Positions 10,166 through 22,436 of a stretch of 64,000 nucleotides of DNA are shown in pieces. Both the position numbers and the translations under genes were made by a program. The stretch's first letter is position 1; each line of letters begins with the position of its first letter. Origin of the DNA: Albifimbria verrucaria (taxonomy: Eukaryota > Ascomycota > Sordariomycetes > Hypocreales > Stachybotryaceae); the NCBI GenBank assembly GCA_020081605.1, contig JAHREC010000013.1, positions 4,464,001-4,528,000 of the forward strand. Direction: 5' to 3'. The notes beneath the pieces are model-generated. The model was not told where the DNA came from, ran no database searches, and was given only the letters and a program-made list of their open reading frames with translations.

Positions 10166-12721
10166 CTATCTCATCGGTTTTGGGTCAGGCGTTCTTACAC
10201 TTTCGAGAACCACCGCCAGGGAGACGATGGCTTTGGTATCTGCTCCGCTGACGTTACGGACCAGTAGATCCAATGTCTTTTCAACGGTATGGATCAACCG
10301 CGCTGGTGACCAAAGCATGAGGTTTTCTGGTGTATAAGAAGGGTAGTCGTCCGATGAATCAGGAGACATCCTCAGCGCTTGATGAGTGACGGCGCCTTCG
10401 CTGTTGGGCTGCACAGCGGATCGGATGTAATAGCAGACGCTAAACGCGGCCTGCATAATGTCGCGCTTCAGAACCTGGTGGTACATTTCCGCTATGTCCT
10501 GGAAGTGCGACAGAAGGGGTCCAGCTCGTCAAGATATTTCATGATTACCATGGACGATCTGAGATAAGCTCGAGATATTTGAGCAGGGGCGTCGGTCGTG
10601 CCAAGGGCAAACGGACGGTATAAGGCAAGCAATGGCCGGCGCACATGCATATCTAAAATAACACGGGATCGCCATAGCTTGCTCTTTTGGTTATCGTTCA
10701 TAATGCCATGCCGGGGACAAATGTAGTTGATGTCCTCGAGAAACCGGTCGAGTTTTGAGCCAATGTCTAGGATCTCCTGGTAGTCACGAATTGTGTCAAT
10801 GCGGTGGACTAGCTGGGCAACCTTCATCCGCACACCCAAAGTCATGGCTGCGTAGACTTGCATCTGGTTGTCTGTCTGCTGGTCAATCGGCTTCGTCGGA
10901 GGTAGGTCTCTCATATCCGGGAAAAGATCCGAGTCATCCAGGTTTCGAGGCGGCCGGCAAGTGAAATCCCCATCGCGGAGGAGACATGGTAAATTGCTGT
11001 GCAGAGACATGTGGAGATCCATGTCTAGAATGGTGAACCATAACCGTCTCCTTATTTCGCCGACGAATACCGTCATACGAGGCTCATATTCGGAAGGATC
11101 CTGGTGGAGCCCCATGGTCATGGCCAGTCGGACGATGAACCCGAGCTGTGTCCATAGCTCGTCGGCGCGGCGAGTAATCATTCGCTGAGCGTGCAAGAGG
11201 AGAACCTCCACTTGAAGGGTGGTGATTTCAACCAATTGCTTGCCTTTTAGCCCATCCAGCCACGTACGAATCAAGGCGCAGGCGGTTGGAATGTGAACAC
11301 CTTCGGATCGTTCCGGGCCCATGCCCTTGGACTTGGTCTCGAATCGGGAGGCGATTGACAAGACGCACAACAGCTGTGGAACAAAGCACTCTGCTTGTAG
11401 CTTGCCTTCCCAGTAGAGATCGTACTGCTCAGAAAAGGTGGGGACATGAAGGATTCGGTAGATCGTTTCCGAGGTATCGATGTAGCTGGCCAAAAGCCGA
11501 TCACACACGGACTTTTTGGGTAGTATGTCCGTCATTCGCTTGTGAACGGGCATCATTGAGTCGACGAAAACGGTAATGGGCGCCAGGGATTTGCGATAGT
11601 CCTCTTGTAAGATTTTGTGTAGGCGGTGGAAGCCCGAGAGCACTTCCTTGGCGCCGCCGACGGTGGCCTGGGCAGCCATGAAATCCTTCGCCTCATCAAA
11701 CTGTCAAGTGTCAGCTCGATGAATGCGCACCTCAGCATTGGGGAGCACGACTTACCAGATTCATGAGAATGCGAGGATCGTTCTGGCCGAAAAACCTCGT
11801 CCTCAAAGCCCCACGCTTGATGGACATGCCGCGAATTGTGTCAGGCGGCGCAGCGAGCATCTTGCTGCCGCTCGCCTCGGTTCCGGCTGGACTCCGAGAC
11901 AGTATCTGCTTCTCGAGTCGCTCCATGCGCATAGCCAATTCCTCGAAAAGATGAGCGGTTGACATCGACTGTTCTCCGTTCCTGGTCGGCACGTGCAGAG
12001 ACTCAGAGGGTGGTGCACCTTGAGCGGAGATGCTGGAGCCAGGAGCACAGTGACGCTTGACCTGCCTAGGTGGTTCGTTCGTTTCGGTGTCGGAAATATC
12101 AGACAGGTTGGAGGATTCGTGCTCGGCGGCGTATCTGCACACCCGGCCCGACTTTTGGCATTGCGAACATGGACATAGGCGATCGCAGCGGAGCTTGCGC
12201 TTGCGACATTCGGTACACGACTTGACGGGCCGGGGCCTCTTGACGCTGCGAGGATGAGGTTGCTGGAGAAGCTGGGTTTGTTGTTGCTGCTGCGATTGCG
12301 ATGGTTGTTGCTGCTGCGATGGAGGTGGCTGGCCGAGGGTGGGCGTCTGCTGGCGATAATTATGGGGCGACGTCTGGTGCGGTAGAGGCGCATCGTGCGC
12401 ATTGGCGGACGCGAGCATGGCTCCGGTGGAAGCTGCGGAGGGCTCGGAGACTGGGACTGGGACTGGGACGGGGACGGGGACAGAGACGGAGGCGTTATGG
12501 GCAGCCATGGCTCTGCTAATGGGTGGTGATGGAGCCGGCAGTCGGAAGACGGCAAAGGAGGCCGTTGGTGGTGCAGGTGGCAGGCGCGCAAAGCGCACGG
12601 CGGACATGGCTGGTCGCAATGCAAAGTCAAGACGGACAGAGCATGGGAGGAAAGGCAAGGTGGGCCAATGCCGGGTGGGAAGCTGTCGTTGGGAAATCTG
12701 GAGCTTTCGGGGCAAAGGCAA
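10166..12721 (-). CDS. Zn2Cys6 transcription factor with fungal-specific TF domain
   Basis: Two exons, 12721-11756 and 11700-10166; about 833 residues if started at 12721. The N-terminal part has tandem Pro-Val dipeptides (VPVPVPVPVPV, DNA about 12447-12485) and a Gln-rich tract. The zinc cluster CTECRKRKLRCDRL..CSQC follows at roughly residues 168-194, with six Cys in C-x2-C-x6-C-x5-C-x2-C-x6-C spacing. The second exon carries the fungal TF middle-homology domain (PF04082-like): ETIYRILHVPTFSEQYDLYW, then RRRLWFTILDMDLHMS. One frame break sits at the G-run 10516-10519 (one base short), after which the last 110 residues continue to the stop at 10166. Internal Met codons near 12606 and 12508 are alternative starts. 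Target genes cannot be inferred from the neighbourhood. Confidence 0.9.
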
Positions 12722-13139
12722 AGTTCAAGGGCCAGGCGGCCGTATCGGCCAAGCTCCGTAGGTCGGATGTCGCCCCTGGACCTTTTCTTCCACCCTGGCT
12801 GGCTCGAGAGACGGACCCGTGTTATGGAGCCCAGCGCAGCAAGGGATGGGCGGTCTTCTAGAAGGCAGGCTAGTCACGCCGCGGTGCTAGAGCATAAACA
12901 CAAGATAAAGCAGAGAGAAGAAGAAACAAAACCCCAAGTGAGAGAATCGGCGGACCAGAAAGTTGAAATAGGCCAAATGGACAGAACCCCTGAGAAATTA
13001 AAGAAAAAGAGGGAGGGAGGGATGGATGGATGAGAGATGGGAAGGGAAGGGTAAGGAGAGAGGGAAATAAAAAAAGATTAGAAGGTCGGCTTGATCCGAC
13101 GGCAGTGCTATGTGCCATACCATACCCATGCCTTGCCAT

Positions 13140-13290
13140 ACCAGGTACTTAGGTGCCTGTACGGATTACCTCACATGCTATCTACTACCTACCTTAGTAC
13201 CTACCTGCGTGCATTATCTTAGGTAGGTAGGTACTAGGTAGGCAGGACTGTACGCTACAGTACGTGCCTAACCACCTACCTGATGCCATG
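13140..13290. repeat. TACCTACC/GGTAGGTA cluster with inverted copies
   Basis: Contains ctacctaccttagtacctacc and, 30 bp later, the opposite-strand form ggtaggtaggtactaggtagg, so it can fold into a hairpin. Non-coding. Confidence 0.8.
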
Positions 13291-13726
13291 TTATCCTTGT
13301 GCCCGCGTAACAGGCAAGTTGATGTAGCGGAGGCGCGCTGGATACCTGGGCTTGGCACGCCGTCAGTGGTGTGGAACCAGGTACCAGTGACCCCGGACCC
13401 CGTGGCTACCTTAGCTAACTAATTACCGTTCTGGTAAAAAGAGCCACGAACCCACTGACTGAGCTCCCTCCCACTCGGACGGAGCTCGCTCACTCACGTT
13501 GCTCCTTGTCTTAATAAGGTACGGTGCCTTGGAGAGAGTGGGGGCCAGCCGGAGTTTTTACCGAGCATTTCCCTCCAAGGTATGGCAGGGGAGAAGGAGA
13601 AAAGAAAAGGAAACGAAAAAGGAAAAGAAGAAAGAGGGAAAAAGGAAGCACGAACGGCAGATGAATCGGCCTGCGCGCGTGCTGAACCCGTGGAGGTGCT
13701 GAGCGTTGCTGATGTTTCTCACCCGC

Positions 13727-13910
13727 AGCCTGCCTGCAAGTACCTGCCTGCCTACTCGCTGTGCCTGCAATGATTTCTCCAGGTACCTACTAAGGTAGGT
13801 AGGCGCTGTAGCTGCAGTAGGTAAGGTAAGGTAAGGTAAGGAAAGGAAAGGGAAGGGAGGTACGCAAGGTACCCTGTCCACCCATCCACTACTCGGAGGT
13901 ACGTACCGTC
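13727..13910. repeat. TACC/GGTA low-complexity cluster
   Basis: Dense tacctgcctgcc, ggtacctac, taggtagg and a run of ggtaa units ending in ggaaagg. One of the strongest of about eight such clusters in the window. Confidence 0.8.
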
Positions 13911-14572
13911 CACAGACCGAGCCTATCACCTTGTCCCACACATCACAATGATCACATACCTCCGGCCTTGGACACGTGATTCCGGCCGCCAAGATCAACA
14001 GGCGATGCGATGGGTTTGATGGAACCGACCCATCGACCGGGCCGGGGATTGGAACATGGGACGAAAGAATACTGTACCTTGCGCGAAGGATCGTCGGGAT
14101 CCATCCCATCGGAGTAGAGACCAGTAACCCAAAATTGCAGTTAAAAATCGTGCACGAGTATACTGTACCATACCAGTATTCTTCATTTCAGGCCACCCTT
14201 ATGCGCACAATCTTGCTCACGTGCGAACATGTGACTGTGCCTACGTGTGCTGAGCGGGAGGGAAGGATGAGAGAGAGAGAAAAAACAATAAGATCCTCAT
14301 CTCAGCACATATCTCATGCAGGAATGGTCACGGCAACATCCTTTGGAGACCGCAAGCCACATCTGACGTTACCAGGACGGCCTCGTCTACAAGAAAATCA
14401 CTGCCTTGGCATATTATCGCATGTCCCCGAGTATGCATAGGCCTGTACAAGCGTGTGCGTATGCGCATACACGCACACGCACGCACTCGGCGGCCACGAA
14501 ATGGACAGACACGGCACTTAGTCACGTCCTACTGCTCTTCTCATCTTACCCACCGCAGCCACCCTCGCCCAG

Positions 14573-14618
14573 GGTGGTGGTGGTGGTGGTGGTGGTGGTG
14601 GTGGTGGTGGTGGTGGTA
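14573..14618 (+). repeat. GGT/GTG trinucleotide microsatellite
   Basis: About 14-15 perfect copies of a three-base unit (ggt) in tandem, in non-coding DNA. Read in frame it would give polyvaline, but no surrounding gene is visible. Confidence 0.9.
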
Positions 14619-15701
14619 ATGGTTGTAGTGGCAATGAAAGCAGATGAGATTTTCGGCAGTTCAGCACACAGAATGCCATTCATGGTGGGTGACCACTGAC
14701 CGGTGAGTAACTCACGCTCACGCTCACGCTCACACCCATCATACCCATCCATACCCATACCCATGCCCTGGACCATCCAAATCCGAGGCTCGAACTCTCC
14801 GATCGATTCCTCCCGCTGCTTTCACCTCCACCAAATCATGGCCACGGCGCACCCGGGTCTGCTGCTACGTGGTCTTCCGACCTAACTCCCTGTGCGACTC
14901 GACTGCAATGAGCGCGATCGGCTGCACTCGCTGCACTCGCTGCTTGCCTTGTCCCGCACCGCCCTGACAACAATCTCACTCCACCGACATTCGCCAGCGT
15001 GACGGCCACGGCTCCGCTTCGTACTCATCACTCCCTTACGCGAGCCGGCACTGTCCCGTGTCTTGCATGTCTTATTCCAAGGGGCGAACCCATGATTCTC
15101 GACGGCATGCCGTGCTGGGTGTCCCCAAACAGGCCATGCCCACAAGATGCCTGCCTACCTACATCACATACAATACAATACAATACACATGCACTCATAC
15201 CAAGGTCGGATTCCAACCAGCTCGGTCCCGGATCAGGCTCATCCTCCTCCGACTAGCCTATCAGGCAGGCCTACACGTGCGTAAAGGCAGCATGATGAGA
15301 GAGGCCCTTAGTCAAGCGCCGGATCCGAAGGGCGTTGGACCAATTTTTAAGATTGCCGACTACAACGTCAGCAAGGGCTGGGCTAATGGTGATCAACCTC
15401 CGAACATGGGCACAGAGCTGCAGGACTTCGCTAGCCCGTCCCGTCCGTCCTTTGCTTAGTGACCTTTACGCTAAGGCCCTGGCCAATGGTCCACGCTCTA
15501 GTTGTGCTTCTAGAACCTAGAATCCTGCGAACCCCAAGTCATCTCCGTTGCTCCGTAGCGCGGGTCGGACATATCCAGCCGGCGCCGCCGACTCATCACT
15601 TACATTGCACCGAAGGCCCTAAACCCTGGCCTGTGCGCTTACGCCGTCCTTGTTCACTTTGCCAATCACTCTTGTTGCATTATACCCTCTACCTTAGTAC
15701 C

Positions 15702-17933
15702 TCAACTGCCTGGCCTGTGCTCGCCGACATCGTCATCGCGCTGAGCCGTGTCGTTGCTCCTCTCATTCCCACCCACCACTCCATCCGCCTCCGTGTCCTC
15801 TTCCGGCCACGCGCCCGGCAACCCATCTTGCCCACCTGCCTCTGCTGCATTGTCCCGCCGCCCCTGCGACGACCCCACATCATCAGCACCGCCATTGCCC
15901 CCAGCCCAAGCATTCCAAGCACCTGCATGATGCTTCCGTACAGACCGGGTTCGTTGCCAAGCTGTGCCTGGCCTTCAATATCTCGGCGGAGCTCCTCGTC
16001 GTCGTCATCGTCAGCATCAACATCCGAATAATCCGACTGCTCTTCGACGCCTGCTTCCCCAGGTGCCACCACCGCCAAGCCCCCTGCCGCGTTGGCCGTA
16101 GCACAAACCTCTCCAGATCGCCCTGGCGGCGAGCAAGTAGCCAGGGTAAACGTGTCGCCGTGCTTGTGAAGATGTTGTACTCCTCCGCAGGCGGTAGCGG
16201 GTCGGAGTCGTAATTGGGCTGTTGGTTCAGCAGCGCCTGAGGAACCAGAGCTAGTAGAGATGTATCACCCTCGAGGTATGCCAGTCGTGCCGCTGCCAAG
16301 TCTGCCGGCTCATCATCGCTGGGGAGAGAGGACACATCCACTCGTGGCAAAGCGCCAGCCACGCTTCGCAGGAGTGCTGTTGCCTGACTGTTGTTCCACA
16401 GATCCTTTGTCTTTGAAATGTAGAGCTTGATCCAGAACGACCTTGCATCGCTATGTGAGCTGATGCCCCAGATCGAAGGCGGGGCGTCAAGGTTCAGTTC
16501 TTGGAACAAGGCACAGTACAACCACGGCAGCTGCTGCATTCCACGGGTCAGGTCCTCTTTGGCGCCATCCATATCTCCCAGTTGTAGCTTCGCCAGCACG
16601 ATGCTTTGGCGGCTGTATTCGAGAGCATTGTATCCCACAGGCGACGTGCTGAGGAACGTCATGAAATCAATCAGCCAGCGCGATTCGCGGGCCTTGATGG
16701 CAAGGGAGTGTATGTAATGCCGCACAGCGTACGGGTCGCTAGGGTCCAGGGAGAACATGACCTTGGCCCATTCCAGAGCCGTCCTATATGTCCCCTTTCT
16801 GATCAGGCTCAAGAGATACCGGGAGCTAGCCAGCCAGAACTCCCGATTCTCGGGTCTCATGAAGTCCAGTCGAGCACGGCCTTGTTCGAGATTCTGCCGG
16901 AATGATGTAGTAGCGAGGCGCCCGAAAGTGAAAAGGGCCCTTTCGCACAACTCTGCAGCCAGTGCCATGTTCTGGTCCTGCTTGGCCACATTGCTGACCT
17001 GCAGCAACGTCGATATGTGATATGCTATGCCGTGTTAGCTGCGATAATAAAGCTTGTAACTATCAGCTTCACTTACGGTTCTGCTTGAGCAAGTGCACTA
17101 GGCGCATAGGGTCGCCCGAGGCCACAGCGGCGTGAAAAACAGTTTGCACTTCCTCGTAATGCTTTTCATAGGAGTAGGCATACTCGGTCCACGATCTATC
17201 GGGGCCTTTTGTATTTCTTTCATGGTCAAGCCGCCAGCCGATTCTCGCGGCCAGTGCTCTCGACCCTGAATGAAGATGTTACGCCTCAGTGTGACCTCTG
17301 GCAACTTGGGCGCTCCTGGTCGCTCGCGGAGGAAGGTCTCAAGATCCACTTGTTGTTGTACTGGACCACGTCTCCGGCGGTTGTGATCCTGTTCTTCCTC
17401 AGCATCTGCCGCCTCCATTGCCTCCCGGCCGAACATGTTCCTCATCTCATTCATGGCCTTTAGGTGGTAAGGGTTGATGTTCAACAGTTCGCTGGCACGG
17501 TTGGCCGTCTGATCGCCTTCCCCAGTTACTCCCCAGGTTTTTCTGAGCCCAAGTTCAATTCCTTGAGAGCCTTGTCAATCTCATCGTCATTGTCTTGCAC
17601 AGGAGTCACCTCTTTTTCGTTGACGGCCTGGCCAGCCTTCTTCTTCTTCTTTTTCTTCTTGCTCTTCTTTGAACTTGCGCCCGGTTGGGGCTCCTCGACA
17701 GCTTTTACACCACTATCAGGCGGTTGTACGTCATCTTCGTCGTCTTCAGGCTCTTCATCTTCCGCATCATCGCCACCAAGTGCAGCAAACAAGCTCACTC
17801 TGGGCTTGGCTGGAACAGGGCTGGGGTCGTCCGAAAGCTCGTCGTCATCTTCCTCAGGTCTTTGAGGAGCGACAGAATCTGCTTGCTCAAGCTCCTTCTG
17901 CCGCTGCAACTTGCGCAGCTGCCGTGTCGACAT
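15702..17933 (-). CDS. RQC1: TCF25 / Rqc1 family protein (ribosome quality control)
   Basis: In yeast Rqc1 works with Ltn1 and Rqc2 on stalled 60S subunits and helps target nascent chains for degradation; the animal homologue is TCF25/Nulp1. The protein begins MSTRQLRKLQRQKELEQ, passes an acidic stretch and a polybasic run KKSKKKKKKKK (residues about 93-103), then the alpha-helical TCF25 domain (YHLKAMNEMRNMFGREAMEA; YSYEKHYEEVQTVFHAAV; LAAELCERALFTFGRLA; ALEWAKVMFSLDPSDPYAVR). Intron 17076-17025 (52 nt). Frame breaks: T-run 17538-17542, T-run 17207-17210, near 16165, and C-run 15898-15902. Restoring one base at each gives exactly 728 codons ending TGA at 15702, with an acidic tail. The last 150 residues are the least certain part. 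The start at 17933 was preferred over an upstream in-frame Met at 17963. Confidence 0.88.
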
Positions 17934-18979
17934 GGTGAAGATTCCTTCAGGCTGTTTGTTCAATGGTACTGTAGGGTGACAGTCTATGAGAAGCCACTGC
18001 TCAGAGACAAAGACAAAGAGCGAGCGTTATGAATGAAAATATGACCTTGCTGGCCTTAATGGTTGCATTTGAACCTCTATGGTCCCTGGGAGGCGAAAGT
18101 TGAGTTCGGCAATGAGTCAAACTTTTGATTTCCAAGAGTGAGCTCCATGCGTCACATTATTAGTGAGGTATTCCACAGAGGTGACGTTAAGCGGGGCTCA
18201 ACCACCACCTCTCTGGAGCTAAGCCATCCTGCACTGTGCCATATAGTCCAAGTTATCTGTCCAAGCAGTCCTCTTACTGTACATTCAATGAGCGAGCATC
18301 TTTGGTGCAAGACGTCTCTTCACTACACACAACATAAACGCCATCTTAAACCAGCCATTCACTTTGTAGCACATCCCCAGCGTTTTGGTGATTTTTGTAT
18401 ATTTATTGTCAGGCAGGCGTCGAACTACGCTATTGCTCGATCTTTTCTACCTTAATCATCACCGGAACTTGCTATGCCTTCAGCATCCAAAGTTCCCTCC
18501 TTGTCTAGCCCAACTCAGCTTTGTTATGCTGATGCTCGTCGTAAACCTCCACTGAATAGATGGTTGCGTTCAAAGACAATTGTCGAGCGCATCGACACAT
18601 CACCGCCCGTGGCCCCGACTGTCATGCTACACATGTGATAATCCTCGCTCTCGTGAACATCCGAACTCCAAGGCTCCCGATTTTGGCAGCTAATCATCTC
18701 CAAAATTCACGCAGGGTGTGGTCATGTCATCCCTGCTCCTGTAAAGTAAATGCGTGTCTCCTTCTCCAGACCCAAGCTTTTGTTACATCTCGCCAAGCAA
18801 AAAGCAAAAAGAGGCATCGAAGCCAATGCACCATCCGTATCCGATTAATATGCCGACCGTAACATTCATGCAAGTTCTCCTTCTTTCGTGATGGTTGCTG
18901 GTAGGTGTCAGAGTTCTGTGTACGGTCTTGTAGTAGCCATAGGTCGGCCCCGTTGGAGGTCATGGCAACACGACTATGT
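17934..18979. other. Intergenic region between SCD6 and TCF25
   Basis: TCF25 promoter on the right-to-left axis plus the SCD6 3' UTR. No gene seen. Confidence 0.5.
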
Positions 18980-20939
18980 TTAGTCGGTTTCAGTCGTCTG
19001 ATACTGTTGCCTGTTGCCTCCACGGCCTCCTCGGCTAAAACCACGACCTCCTCTTGAGCCGCGACCCCGTCCGCGACCCCGGTAGTTACGGTAACCACCG
19101 TCGACACTGCCTTGACCAAATGTCTCCATGTTCTTACGTTGCTCCTCTCCTCGCCACTCACGGCCACCAGGCTTCTGACCTCCGTTCTCAGCCCTCTCTC
19201 TTGCCTCACTTGAGATGTTGTCGAAGAAAGACGTTGACTTGTTGTATGCTGTGCCAGAGCCAGTAGGCGGGGGCGCCTCGACTTCCGATGGCCCAGCAGG
19301 AGCCGTCTCTGTAAGAGGCGATCCGGCAATGGCCTCCTTGACAACATCGCCCTTGTTGAATTTGGCATTGGATGTGGCAAAATCGAAGTCCGAATCCGGA
19401 ACGTCGACCTTGGCGGCAGGAGGACGTCCTCCCCGTCCACGGCCACGGCCTGGAGCGCCTCCTCGGCTAGGGTTGGTGGTAGCATTAACCCTCATTTCAT
19501 TGACCTTCTTGGTCAAGTTGTCCATGGCATTTCCTCCACTGTTACCGAGCTGAGCCATTGCAACAGCAACGGCTGCCCTGGCCGCGTTTGTCGCATCCTG
19601 GACGCTGTTCTGAGGTGCAGAGACAGTAGCCTTGGCGTTGGCGTGTCCAGCCTTGTCCTCGGCGTAAGCAGACTGTGCCGGTCTTCCAGCCATGCCAGCA
19701 AGAGGAATGACGGGGTGATGCGATTATGGTTTCTGGGAGCAGTGGGTGCCGTCTTAGCATTGCTGGCTGGCTGAGCAGCAGCGCCGTTCGCTGCAACATT
19801 TGTGGCAGCAGCGACAACCTCCTCTACTGATGGCTTGGAGTCTACAGGCGGGGTTGGTGCTGAAGAAGGCTGTCGGCCGACTTGAGCGAGGGGTTTCGAC
19901 TCCGCAGAGCCAGCTTGTGTAGCAGGTGTAGCTGGCTTCGACCTGTCGGCGCCAGGTCCGATAGGCGCAGGTTTAGCGTCCGAAGAGCCAGCTGCCTGCG
20001 GACCGCCGCGCTGGTTGCCAGCTTCAGGGCCTGGTGGTCCACCAGGGCCGGGAGGAAGGGATGGTTAGCCCAAGGGTTGGGCCACCGGGGCCGCCAGGAC
20101 CACCGGGGCCACCGTGTGGAAACCCTTGACCAGGTGGGAACCAGCCAGGAGGAGGCGGGTATGGCATGTTACCAAATCCAGGTCCAGGTACTGGACCAGG
20201 TCCGCCGCCTCGACCCCAAGAGCCCGGAGGAGGGGGCCACCGTAGAAGTTGTTGGGAGGATAGGGATTCTGAGGAAGCCTCCAGGTCCCGGGGAGGGTTC
20301 TGCGCCGGAGGCTGACCGGCAGCACGAGCACGAGCCTTCAAGGCTAATGTTAGCAATTTGAATACTGATATGTGGGCCATGAATAAATGTTTGTGATTCT
20401 CCTTTGAAATCAGAAGGAAGGCAACGGAAATTTCGACATTATTTTTGCGCTTTCCGACATGACAATAATGGTTTACATCCGCAATAATTCATCATAAAGG
20501 AGGTGATATAGAAATAGAAATGGGTATGACTTACGCCGACAATTGCTGGGTCATCTGGCATAGCGGGAGGGGCTTGTTCTCCTTGATGCTAGGGTGTTCC
20601 TCGATTCGCAAATCCTTCACATCGCTACCACGGAAGACGATGTACTCGTACACTTGGTCTGACGGGGAGATTTCCTCTTCAGGTCTGCCCCTACGACCTT
20701 CTGTGCCGAAGGATCGAACATTTTCGAGAGACACGGTGGACTCATCGGAATTGATCTCGTGCAAGGTTCCAACGTAGCTATTGAGGTCAGAAAATTTCAA
20801 CGCTGGTCGGGTTGACAATGGAGTAACGTACCGAATATCACTCTTGGATATGAGAGAAATGCGAGACCTGGCCAGTCATTAGGGAGACGCGTGGTGGCAG
20901 CGCACAACAGAAGCGAGCATACCCGAGGAATTCAGACAT
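18980..20939 (-). CDS. SCD6: Scd6/Lsm14-family mRNP protein (LSm, FDF, TFG, RGG domains)
   Basis: Translation repressor and P-body component; the family binds eIF4G through its RGG region and Dcp2/Dhh1 through LSm and FDF parts. Exons: 20939-20923 (17 nt), 20867-20832 (36 nt), 20777-20535, 20335-18980. The LSm domain starts [20 protein letters not shown] and includes [11 protein letters not shown] and [16 protein letters not shown] Pro/Gly-rich linker follows. Near the C-terminus come the FDF box [19 protein letters not shown], the FFD box [14 protein letters not shown], the TFG box [15 protein letters not shown] segment ([14 protein letters not shown]) and a terminal RGG tract. Seven one-base losses in G-runs on the plus strand (near 20569, 20290, 20273, 20232, 20079, 20052, 19712) break the frame. 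Correcting them gives 553 codons. The Met at 19693 is internal, not a start. Confidence 0.93.
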
Positions 20940-22084
20940 CGCAAGCTGTCAGAAGCTACGTTCAGCACGTAGCAAGCTTGGAAAGAAACCCCTGACAAGT
21001 AAAAATGAAGCTCTAGATTTATTTGCCCCCAGGGCGATGGGATGTGAAGGGCGGAGGAGCCTGGGTTACTGGTGGAAGGCAGAGAGGCAGATATGGAAGA
21101 GTTCATGGACGGATTGTGATTTGCTATAAGATTGTGTGACCGCGATCTACGGGCTTTGCAGAAGCTAACCCTCAGCCGCGATATTTGTAGTTGTATCGGG
21201 TTGTCTACAGTGGGCTCAGACACGACATCCTCTGGACTCAGTCATTCCTATTCTCTGTGTTTATTTTTAACATACTGCATGTATGTCCAGATCAAGACAG
21301 TATTTATTATATTCATGCATGATTGATAGGCTCATGTATTCATAGATGATCTGTGACGATCTCCTTTGGAGTGCGATCTGTTTGTGTTCATTCTATTCAT
21401 TTGATGCATCATGTGCCCTTTATTTACCTAATACCACCGGCAGAAATAACAGTTCAGGAACCTACCCTTTCTAACATATAGACGACCTCTTCATTTTTTT
21501 GGGTTTGGATGAAACCTACTATTCACCTCAGTTGCCGATCAGCATAACTCCTGTCTGACCTGTTTGTGGATCTTTATCCTGGATTTAGATTTATATCATG
21601 GATGTGTTATGATTTCAGGCTAGTCGGAAGCATAATGTTCATTTTTGTGTTTATAATATCTCTCAGAGGATGTAAAAATGTCGGATAGCATGATGTCATT
21701 CATATCCTGGATGCTGCAACTATTCTACTCCGCATCGCCTATCAGAGTCTATCAACAACACCTCATCATTGTATCAGCCTATTCTCAGCAAGCTATTTCT
21801 TCATGACAGCTATGGATCTTCTAAAAACCATATATCGTGTCACTAGAGTTGCCTGGCCAGGCTGTCAGGTTCTCTGATTAACTTTGGAGGCAGGCGGCTG
21901 GAAACCGGATACTGTCCGGAGGGTTGATTTCAGTTAGTTGTGAAAGAGAAAGAAACTGTGAGCGGCTTTATTTCCGGACAGCATCAGAGAGGATTGACTG
22001 GGTTCTGTCAGTAAACAGATCTCTGGCGGAAGGCCAGCGAAACATGAATCGATGGATTGAGATGTGATGAGAGAGAAGCGCAGT
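20940..22084. other. AT-richer non-coding block next to the broken VTI1
   Basis: From about 21210 to 22000 the composition becomes visibly richer in A+T and TpA than the surrounding gene-bearing DNA and holds no open frame of note. A short near-palindromic pair, gatactgtccgg (21908) and ttccggacagcat (21971), brackets part of it. It occupies the place where the rest of VTI1 should be. Confidence 0.5.
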
Positions 22085-22436
22085 CTACCAGCTTCCACAC
22101 GCATCGACGTCGGCTTCGTAGTTGCGAAAGCGCTGGTTGACCTTGGCTCGGGTAGAGGTCGGGATGTTTTGCTTCTCGAGGCGCATTTGACCCAGCTGTA
22201 ACGAATCGCCAGTTAGCATGCTCAGGGACATTGCCATGAAGAGTTGGCGCAACATACCAGCTCATCTGCCTCCTCTAGCGCTCGTTCGGCTTGACTGATG
22301 GCAGCCTTGCGCGGCTCCCCGGATAATTCTGGGATCTGTTCCAATTTCTGGGACAAGTCGGCTTGGACCAGCTTCAGTTCTGTCTCGTAGGAGCCGAACA
22401 GCTCCGAGCCGACGTCGGTATCAAGGGGTTCGCCAT
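22085..22436 (-). pseudogene. VTI1: VTI1 v-SNARE gene, 3'-truncated
   Basis: Vti1 is a Qb-SNARE for Golgi, endosome and vacuole fusion, essential in yeast and normally about 220 residues. Here only about the first 90 residues are present: exon 22436-22258 (MANPLDTDVGSELFGSYE, then the Habc helix PELSGEPRKAAISQAE) and exon 22195-22085 (LGQMRLEKQNIPTS, FRNYEADVDA). After DVDA the frame reads four more codons (CGSW) and stops at 22085. The rest of Habc, the SNARE helix and the C-terminal membrane anchor are not found on either strand downstream. A one-base loss at the G-run 22425-22428 also breaks codons 4-5, like the errors elsewhere. The truncation is different in kind: homology stops. Insertion, rearrangement, second copy or assembly join are all possible; a GTGTGG donor leading to a very long intron is unlikely. 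Confidence 0.75.

Larger units (their letters stand above)
12722..15701. other. Three-kilobase gene-free region rich in simple repeats
   Basis: Upstream of the transcription factor and downstream of TCF25. Contains dense TACCTACC/GGTAGGTA clusters (about 13140-13290 and 13727-13910, including a ggtaaggtaaggtaaggtaagg run), an AG-rich tract (13590-13650), an alternating cgcacacg-like run (14450-14490) and a GGT microsatellite. No coding signal is supported. Confidence 0.6.

Noticed and set aside
11803..12630. A 275-codon minus-strand frame inside the transcription factor
   Set aside because: Shadow of the real zinc-cluster exon in another frame; it is Ser/Pro/His biased from the repetitive DNA.
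19513..19693. MAGRPAQ... at 19693 as the start of a separate gene
   Set aside because: It is in frame with the C-terminal half of SCD6 once the G-run at 19712 is restored, and FDF/TFG/RGG boxes need the LSm part upstream.
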